Shown here piece after piece: positions 1-4,834 of a stretch of DNA of 14,394 nucleotides. A program made the translations under genes and the position numbers. Each line of letters begins with the position of its first letter. Position 1 is the stretch's first letter. The notes beneath the pieces were generated by a model. The model did not search any database, had not been told where the DNA came from, and saw nothing but the letters and a program-made list of their open reading frames with translations. Source of the DNA: Candidatus Latescibacterota bacterium (GTDB lineage Bacteria; Eisenbacteria; RBG-16-71-46; SZUA-252). The stretch spans positions 1 through 14,394 of the forward strand of contig JACQPZ010000047.1 of the NCBI GenBank assembly GCA_016207265.1. The letters run 5' to 3'.

Positions 1-785
1 ATCTCGCGGTTCATCTCTTGCAGCAAAAAATTGAGCTTCCGCCCGGGCGTGCTCTCCTCCTCCAGGAGCTTTCGAAAATGGCCGCAGTGCGCTTCGAGCC
101 GGACGCACTCCTCGGTGCAATCGAGCCGGTCGGAGAGGATCGCGACTTCCTGGGCGATCCGCTCCTCGGGAAGCTCCCCGGCGTTGAGGAGCAGCCGGAT
201 CCGCTCCCGGAACCGCTCCTGAGCCTCGCGCGTCCGCTCGGGCGCCCGCTCGCGCACGTGGGCGACGCGGCCCCGGATCAGCTCCACGCGCACTTCGAGG
301 TCTCTCCTCAACGCCTCGCCCTCCCGCTCCTTCATCCGGATGATGTCGTCGGCGGCCATCGACACCACCTCGCGGAGCTTGGCGGCGTAGAACGCGGCGT
401 CCGCCTCGGGCTCCTCCCAGACGAAGATGTTGGGAAGCGCCGCGAAGGACTTGAGGTCCATCTCCCCGGAGAGCCCATACTTCTTCTTGAGCGAGCCGAG
501 GATCTCCATGTAACGGTCGACGGCGCCCGCGTCCAGCTTCAACGTGGCGGCCGGCCCCGTCTCCCGCTCCCCCTCTCCGCCCCATGAGACGACCAGCGAG
601 ATCTTGCCTCGGGTCAACCGCTCCGTCAGCAGCCGTCTGGCATCCTCCTCGAACGCGGCGAGAACCCGAGGCAGACGCAGTGAAAGCTCACAGAATCTAT
701 GGTTTACCGACCGGACTTCGGCCGTCAGGCGCAGGCCGTTGACGTTGATCTCGCCGCGGCCGTAACCCGTCATGCTTCGAACCAT
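1..785 (-). CDS. yicC: YicC/YloC family endoribonuclease, C-terminus cut by window edge
   Basis: Reading leftward from 785, the protein begins MVRSMTGYGRGE, the signature start of the YicC/YloC family, followed by a conserved stretch reading VRSVNHRFCELSLRLPR. Near the visible end come an LSDRLDCTEE-like stretch and GRKLNFLLQEMNRE, typical of the C-terminal DUF1732-type half. About 261 residues are visible; family members are near 290, so roughly 30 are missing beyond position 1. E. coli YicC is described as an endoribonuclease acting on RNA, including small RNAs; the role here is inferred from family. The ATG at 783-785 fits the family N-terminus. A GAGGAG lies 17 nt upstream, which is long for a Shine-Dalgarno spacing. 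An in-frame GTG at 801-803 touches that motif and is a weaker alternative start; the ATG at 771-773 is another. Confidence 0.93.
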   Translation of the reverse strand, partial: MVRSMTGYGRGEINVNGLRLTAEVRSVNHRFCELSLRLPRVLAAFEEDARRLLTERLTRGKISLVVSWGGEGERETGPAATLKLDAGAVDRYMEILGSLKKKYGLSGEMDLKSFAALPNIFVWEEPEADAAFYAAKLREVVSMAADDIIRMKEREGEALRRDLEVRVELIRGRVAHVRERAPERTREAQERFRERIRLLLNAGELPEERIAQEVAILSDRLDCTEECVRLEAHCGHFRKLLEEESTPGRKLNFLLQEMNRE

Positions 786-822
786 ATGTCGGGTTTGGAT
801 CACTCCTCGGGGGTGAACGGCT

Positions 823-852
823 ACTCTACCGCGGCGGGCGTTCGAGAGTCAA
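823..852 (-). promoter_or_regulatory. Putative sigma-70-type promoter for yicC
   Basis: On the minus strand TTGACT (847-852) is separated by 18 bp from TAGAGT (823-828). The first hexamer matches 5 of 6 consensus bases and the second 4 of 6. Transcription would start near 815, about 30 nt before the yicC ATG. This is pattern matching only; a GC-rich genome may use other consensus sequences. Confidence 0.35.
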
Positions 853-909
853 CGAGACCCTCCCGGGGGTCGCGCGGCGCGATCCGCACCCCTCTCGGGG
901 AGAATGAGA

Positions 910-939
910 TTGACCGTCCGGGACGTGAATCCCTAACGT
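910..939 (+). promoter_or_regulatory. Weak putative promoter for the TMTC-like gene
   Basis: TTGACC (910-915, 5 of 6) and TAACGT (934-939, 3 of 6) are 18 bp apart. If used, transcription would start at about 946. That would make the 946 start codon leaderless, while the in-frame ATG at 979 would have a short leader carrying AAGGAG. The -10 match is poor. Confidence 0.2.
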
Positions 940-945
940 CCGCGC

Positions 946-2712
946 ATGCCGGGGGATGCGAAATCTCCACAAGGAGCGATGCCGCAAGGGGCTTCGGGTT
1001 CCGGGCGATTCGGACCCCGGCGCTCGGGCGCGCCGGCCAGCGCCGGCCAAGCAAGATACTGGCCGCTTCTCGCCGCGATCGTGCTGGCGGCGGCGCTGGT
1101 CCCGGTATTGAAGTCCGCGCATTACGACCTCGTTTGGGATGACGAGGAGATCGTCGGCCCGAAACTGGAGGTCCGCGACCCCGTAGATCTCTGGCGCATC
1201 TGGAACACTCCGTTCGATTCGTTCCTCGGCGACCCGATGCGGCAGCCGAACTACTTCCGCCCCCTCGTCCTTCTGACCCTGGCGGCGGACCACGCGATCG
1301 ACGGAGTGAAGCCCGCTGCCTATCACCGGACGAATCTGATGTTGTACGCGCTCGCGTGCCTCTTCCTCTGGCTCGCGGTCTGGGAGGTGTCGCGGCGACC
1401 GGTCGCCGCGACGGCGGGAGCCGTCGTGTTCGCGCTCCATCCGACGCACCCCGAGTCCGTCTGCTTCGTCTCGGGACGCACGGATCTTCTCGCGGGTGCG
1501 CTCCTCTTCGCGGCGCTCTGGGCGGCGGCGCGCTGGGGGCCGAGCATCAAGCATCCCGTAGCGAAGCTCGCGCCCGCATCGGCGCTCCTCCTCCTCGCGT
1601 GCTACTCGAAAGAGGTCGCGTTCCTGGCCGCGCCGGTGGTTGTGCTCGCGCTCTGGACATGCGATCGGCGGCTCAAGCTCCGAGACATCGTCACCGCTTC
1701 GGCGCCTGTCGCGCTCGCTTGCCTGGTCTATTACCTTTCGCGAATCGAGGTCCTGGGAGCGCACGCGCTCCCGGCCGTCTCGCCGGTCGAGGGGGCGGCG
1801 TCCCAGATCCTGACCAGCGTCGCGCTCGTGGCGCGGTACGTCCCGCTCCTTCTCTTCCCGGTCTCGCTCTCCGCCCGGCACGAAGTCTTTCCGCTGCGCG
1901 CGCCCGACCTTGTCTTCGGCGCGGGGATCGTCGTGCTCGTAGCGCTCGCGGTCGCGGTCGTGCTCACGTTGCGCCGCAGGTCGCGCTGGGCGATCCCCCT
2001 CGCGCTGGTCGCGGCGACCCTGGTGCCGCTATGCTACGTGCGGCTCATCGCCGGGGCCCTCATGGCCGAGCGGTTTCTCTTCTTGCCGAGCGCGGGGCTC
2101 GCGTTCGCCGTGGCGCTCCTTCCCGGGTCGATCGCGTATTTCACCGCGGGAGTTGCGGCGCCATTATTCCTCGCGCTCCTTCTTCCCCGTGTGGCCGTCT
2201 GGAAAGACGACGGCTCCCTCTACGCCTCGATGCTTCGGGATTCGCCAGATTCGCCGCACGCGCACTCCATCGCGGGGAGCTACTACTACCGGCAGCGTGA
2301 TTTCGCCCGCGCGATCGAGCACCACCGCCGCGCGTTCGAGCTCAGGCCCGAGTTCACGGAATCGCTCCTCAACCTGAGTGCCGCGGAGGAGGAATCGGGG
2401 AACACGGACTCCGCCTTCGCGCACACGCGCCTCCTGATCCGACTGAGGCCGGACTACGCACCGGCCCAGTACGCCCTCGGGAACCTCCAGGCCCGCGTGG
2501 ATCGGCCCGACTCCGCAGCCCTGGCGTATGAGATGGCGCTGAAGCTCGATCCGAACCTCGCGCAGGCGGAGAACAACCTCGGCGTCGTGCTGGAGCGGAT
2601 GGGACGGATCGAGGAAGCGATCGCGCACTACCGGCGCGCGCAGGAGTTGCTGCCGGGCTACCTCGACCCGGCCAACAACCTCGCGCGCCTGACCGGTGCG
2701 GCCGGGCCGTGA
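946..2712 (+). CDS. TMTC-like GT-C membrane glycosyltransferase with C-terminal TPR repeats
   Basis: The 588-residue protein has about ten hydrophobic spans over residues 35-430 and about four TPR units over 431-585 (for example AENNLGVVLERMGRIEEAIAHY). After the first membrane span comes an acidic loop, WDDEEIVGP (D65, D66), matching the catalytic Asp loop of GT-C enzymes. A YFRPL motif follows, then HPTHPESVCFVSGRTDLLAG from H165, the hallmark HP-x-H-x-E-x-V...GR-x-DLL signature of TMTC-type proteins, and a KE motif near 222. Animal TMTC proteins are O-mannosyltransferases using lipid-linked sugar. By analogy this would glycosylate proteins or polymers on the outer face of the membrane; donor and acceptor are unknown. 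The start is uncertain: the ATG at 946 has no clear ribosome site, while the ATG at 979 follows AAGGAG (971-976) but at only 2 nt. Both lie before the first membrane span. The gene probably shares a transcript with the NFACT gene 39 bp downstream. Confidence 0.8.
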   Translation: MPGDAKSPQGAMPQGASGSGRFGPRRSGAPASAGQARYWPLLAAIVLAAALVPVLKSAHYDLVWDDEEIVGPKLEVRDPVDLWRIWNTPFDSFLGDPMRQPNYFRPLVLLTLAADHAIDGVKPAAYHRTNLMLYALACLFLWLAVWEVSRRPVAATAGAVVFALHPTHPESVCFVSGRTDLLAGALLFAALWAAARWGPSIKHPVAKLAPASALLLLACYSKEVAFLAAPVVVLALWTCDRRLKLRDIVTASAPVALACLVYYLSRIEVLGAHALPAVSPVEGAASQILTSVALVARYVPLLLFPVSLSARHEVFPLRAPDLVFGAGIVVLVALAVAVVLTLRRRSRWAIPLALVAATLVPLCYVRLIAGALMAERFLFLPSAGLAFAVALLPGSIAYFTAGVAAPLFLALLLPRVAVWKDDGSLYASMLRDSPDSPHAHSIAGSYYYRQRDFARAIEHHRRAFELRPEFTESLLNLSAAEEESGNTDSAFAHTRLLIRLRPDYAPAQYALGNLQARVDRPDSAALAYEMALKLDPNLAQAENNLGVVLERMGRIEEAIAHYRRAQELLPGYLDPANNLARLTGAAGP

Positions 2713-2757
2713 GCGCCGCGCGATGACCGGCGGGCCAGGAGCGGCCGGGCCATGAGC
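2698..2757 (+). repeat. 17-bp direct repeat spanning a stop codon and the next start codon
   Basis: The 17-mers at 2698-2714 and 2741-2757 (gcggccgggccRtgagc) are identical except for one base and lie 43 bp apart. The first copy holds the TGA stop of the TMTC-like gene; the second holds the ATG of the NFACT gene. This looks like a small tandem duplication at the gene junction. Confidence 0.6.
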
Positions 2758-4239
2758 ACCGGGCCGCATGCACCGCCCGCGCTCGAAGGCCGGCGCGTCC
2801 GCGGGGTCGTCGCGTTCTCGACCCGCTCCCTCGCGATCTCCTTTCAGGGCGATTCGCGCGCGTATCTTTGGATCCACGCCGAGCGGAAGGACGCCTGGTG
2901 GGCGCTCGCCCCTCGCATGCCGATTCCTCCCGACCCGCGCGGGTCCCGCTTTCAGCCGATGGAGACGGCGCTCCGCGGCGCGGAGGTAGCGGAGGTTCGG
3001 TCGGCCGCTGAAGGCGGGCTCGAGCTGCGGTTGCTCCGGGCCGGCGAGGTCCGGAGCGGCGAAGCGAGGGAAGGGCTCCGCCTCACGCTTGCGGCCGAGA
3101 GCGCGAGGGCGAATCTCGCTCTGCGCTCCGATTCCACCGGCCAGGTGCTCTGGGCGCTCCACCGCGAGGAGGCGCCGCGCGAGGCGCCGCACCGGCCGCC
3201 CCCAACGCATCGCCTCCCCGCCATTCACGACGCGTCGGCGGCCGAGGCGCGCGAAGCCTTGCGCGAGCGGATCGCGCGCGCGTTTCAGCTCGAGTTCGAC
3301 GCCGAGATTTCCCGAATCCTCGCGGCCGCCCGGCGCGCGCTCCGGCGCCGGATCGAGGGAGCGGAGGAAGACATGCGGCGTGCGCGCGAGATGCGGGAAG
3401 GGAGACGCCGCGCCGAGATCCTGCTCTCGAGCTTCAGCCTGGTTCCGAGGGGGGCGAGCCGCGTGGAACTCCCCGATCCCTTCGCGGACTCGCCTCAGGC
3501 GACGGTCGAGATCCTCCTCGATCCCGCGCTCTCCCCCGAACAAAACGCGAACCGCCTCTTCCAGCGGGCCAAGAAAGGCGAGCGCGGAGAGATCCTCGCG
3601 GAGCGGCGGCTCTCCGATACCCGGAAATCCCTCGCGAAGCTCGAGGCGCTCCGCGATCGCCTGACCCGCCTCGCGCCCACGGAGGCGCTCGCGGAAATCA
3701 GGAACTTCCTCGCCGAGGCGGCGCTTGAACTAAGTGCACGGGGCGACATGCGAGAGACCCATCTGGGTCGACAGGCCGTCGCCGCGCCCCGTGCGGGACG
3801 TCCAAGGCACAGACCTCCAGGGGCGCGCGAGTCGGTCAGGCCAAGGACGTACGTTACGAGCGATGGGTGGGAGGTATGGGTCGGACGCAGCAACACCGAG
3901 AACGACCTCATCACCCATCGGATGTCAAACCCCCACGACTATTGGTTCCACGTCGTGGGGGCACCGGGTTCCCACGTGATCCTTCGCCGCCCCGCTCGAA
4001 ACTCCACGCCGAAGCCGTCCACGCTGGCGGAGGCGGCTCAGATCGCCGCATACTTCAGCAAGGCGCGAAAGCAATCGCGGGTTCCGGTGATCTACACCGA
4101 GCGAAAGTTCGTCTCGAAACCGAAGCGCGCGAAGCCGGGTCAGGCCCTCTGCACGCGCGAACGGGAACTCCTGGTTCGGCCCCGAAAGCCCGACGGGGCA
4201 GCCGGCAAACATGGTATCGATCGCGAGGTGTCGAGCTAG
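2752..4239 (+). CDS. NFACT family protein (RqcH/Rqc2-like, divergent N-terminal domain)
   Basis: The 495-residue protein has a beta-rich N-terminal domain (about 10-130), an Arg/Glu-rich helical coiled-coil middle (about 160-330), an Arg/Pro-rich linker (about 335-362), and an NFACT-R/DUF814 domain (about 365-475). The last contains VGRSNTENDLITHR, DYWFHVVGAPGSHVILRR, VPVIYTERKFVSKPKRAKPG and a closing LVRP. These match the RqcH/Tae2/FbpA family, which binds stalled 50S subunits with peptidyl-tRNA and adds C-terminal tails, usually alanine in bacteria. The N-terminal half is shorter and more divergent than usual (typical total 550-580 residues). The expected Asp-Arg pair after the LRGA segment is not seen; VRSAAEGGLELRL stands there. 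AGGAG at 2737-2741 supports the ATG at 2752. Family assignment is firm; tailing activity is uncertain. Confidence 0.85.
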   Translation: MSTGPHAPPALEGRRVRGVVAFSTRSLAISFQGDSRAYLWIHAERKDAWWALAPRMPIPPDPRGSRFQPMETALRGAEVAEVRSAAEGGLELRLLRAGEVRSGEAREGLRLTLAAESARANLALRSDSTGQVLWALHREEAPREAPHRPPPTHRLPAIHDASAAEAREALRERIARAFQLEFDAEISRILAAARRALRRRIEGAEEDMRRAREMREGRRRAEILLSSFSLVPRGASRVELPDPFADSPQATVEILLDPALSPEQNANRLFQRAKKGERGEILAERRLSDTRKSLAKLEALRDRLTRLAPTEALAEIRNFLAEAALELSARGDMRETHLGRQAVAAPRAGRPRHRPPGARESVRPRTYVTSDGWEVWVGRSNTENDLITHRMSNPHDYWFHVVGAPGSHVILRRPARNSTPKPSTLAEAAQIAAYFSKARKQSRVPVIYTERKFVSKPKRAKPGQALCTRERELLVRPRKPDGAAGKHGIDREVSS

Positions 4240-4241
4240 AT

Positions 4242-4276
4242 GCGGGATCGTAGTTCGGGGGGGACCCGAGATCCGC
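4242..4276 (+). terminator. Imperfect hairpin just after the NFACT stop
   Basis: The outer stem pairs gcgg(g)atc (4242-4249) with gatccgc (4270-4276), with one bulged G. The inner stem pairs tcggg (4255-4259) with cccga (4265-4269). It starts 2 nt after the TAG stop. No T-run follows, so intrinsic termination is doubtful; it may act with Rho or protect the mRNA 3' end. Confidence 0.25.
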
Positions 4277-4302
4277 GTGCAGCGACTTTCGAATTGATTT
4301 AG

Positions 4303-4431
4303 GTGGGCCGCGGACAGATGAGGCACCCAGTAAGAGTCAGTCTAGGAGCCTTTATGTCCACTGGGACCTGAGTAGATGGTTCGCCCTGGCCTTGGCTTCT
4401 CCTGAGAGCTCCCCATCGTCCGCGGCCCCAC
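4303..4431. ncRNA. Candidate structured RNA element bounded by an 11-bp inverted repeat
   Basis: gggccgcggac (4305-4315) is exactly complementary to gtccgcggccc (4418-4428); flanking bases extend the match with single-base gaps (gtg at 4303-4305 with cac at 4429-4431, gatg at 4317-4320 with catc at 4414-4417). Inside, tctaggagcc (4341-4350) can pair with 4394-4407 allowing one 1-nt and one 3-nt bulge. At the tip gtcc (4356-4359) pairs with ggac (4364-4367). Three nested stems on one axis suggest a folded RNA, but the strand is unknown and it matches no RNA family I recognise (not tRNA-Sec, tmRNA or SRP). The core contains a ccgcgg palindrome, so part of the match could be chance. Confidence 0.25.
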
Positions 4432-4508
4432 ACACATTCTTGCCGCGCGAGACATCTCAAAAACCGGCCAATCCTTCCGTGCGACCGTCATTGCAGAAAG
4501 CATTGCGC

Positions 4509-4533
4509 GTGCCTGGCTCTTTGAGCCGGGCGC
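4509..4533. terminator. Strong hairpin in the convergent gap, possible terminator
   Basis: gcctggctc (4511-4519) and gagccgggc (4523-4531) form a 9-bp stem with one G-T wobble around a TTT loop. Two further outer pairs (4509-4533, 4510-4532) close it. On the plus strand TCATTTCATC follows, a weak T-rich tail. Its place between two converging genes suits a terminator for plus-strand transcription. Confidence 0.35.
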
Positions 4534-4631
4534 TCATTTCATCGAGCGGCGTAATTCATTGTGGGTAGGAGAGTTGGTGCTTGGTTTGGGAGCTTGGCGG
4601 GTCGGGCCTGGGCGACCGTGGCAGGCTCGCT

Positions 4632-4742
4632 GTGACATCGATGTCTCGGTTTTGACAGGGGGCCTATCGCTTAACCCATTGTGTTGCTTTTGCTTCTGGA
4701 AATGTCACGCCCGCGGAAGTGATTGCGACCTGAATGTCACGC
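4632..4742. repeat. GTGACAT/ATGTCAC repeat cluster, possible insertion-sequence end relic
   Basis: aatgtcacgc occurs exactly twice (4701-4710 and 4733-4742), 32 bp apart. The opposite orientation, gtgacat, occurs at 4632-4638, overlapping a 12-bp palindrome gacatcgatgtc (4634-4645). Clusters of short repeats in direct and inverted orientation resemble the multi-repeat ends of IS21-like elements as I recall them. No transposase gene is present, so this could be a solo end or a protein-binding array instead. Confidence 0.35.
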
Positions 4743-4755
4743 TTTCCTCATGCCA
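4741..4755 (-). promoter_or_regulatory. Sigma-54-like -24/-12 match reading into the convergent gap
   Basis: On the minus strand TGGCATG-AGGA-AAGC has the invariant GG and GC with the required 10-bp spacing. The -24 half fits TGGCAYR fully; the -12 half is AAGC rather than TTGC. It lies about 80 bp beyond the stop of a sigma-54 activator gene and would transcribe leftward across 4730-4300, where no gene is seen. Chance matches of this quality are not rare. Confidence 0.2.
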
Positions 4756-4803
4756 GCGAATCGCGACAGGTTGAAGGTGAGCCCGGAGCGAGACGGCGCG
4801 TTT

Positions 4804-4832
4804 CGGAGCGGCGGAACCGGTCGGAGCGGCGG
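4804..4832. repeat. Two 11-bp direct repeats next to the activator stop codon
   Basis: cggagcggcgg occurs at 4804-4814 and again at 4822-4832, an 18-bp period, with an accggt palindrome between them. The second copy ends 2 bp from the stop codon of the sigma-54 activator gene. This could be enhancer-like DNA for the site at 4741-4755, or simple GC-rich redundancy. Confidence 0.35.
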
Positions 4833-4834
4833 GG

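Larger units (their letters stand above)
4240..4834. other. Convergent intergenic region, no convincing gene
   Basis: The gap of about 595 bp lies between the 3' ends of the NFACT gene (plus) and the sigma-54 activator gene (minus). It is visibly richer in A and T than its flanks. The one open frame worth testing (4559-4774, plus, 71 codons) has no family resemblance and no ribosome site. The individual elements seen here (hairpins, inverted repeats, ATGTCAC repeats, sigma-54-like site) are listed separately. Confidence 0.7.

Noticed and set aside
826..1881. Minus-strand 351-codon frame opposite the TMTC-like gene
   Set aside because: It is extremely Arg/Glu/Asp-rich, the usual antisense pattern of GC-rich membrane-protein genes, and crosses the divergent promoter region.
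4559..4774. 71-codon plus-strand frame in the convergent gap
   Set aside because: No ribosome site and no family resemblance; it runs through the repeat cluster, so it is probably chance.
4240..4834. tRNA-Sec (selC) or another known RNA near selB
   Set aside because: I looked for a T-loop GGTTCGA context, a long variable arm and a 3' CCA-type acceptor in both orientations and found no consistent cloverleaf.
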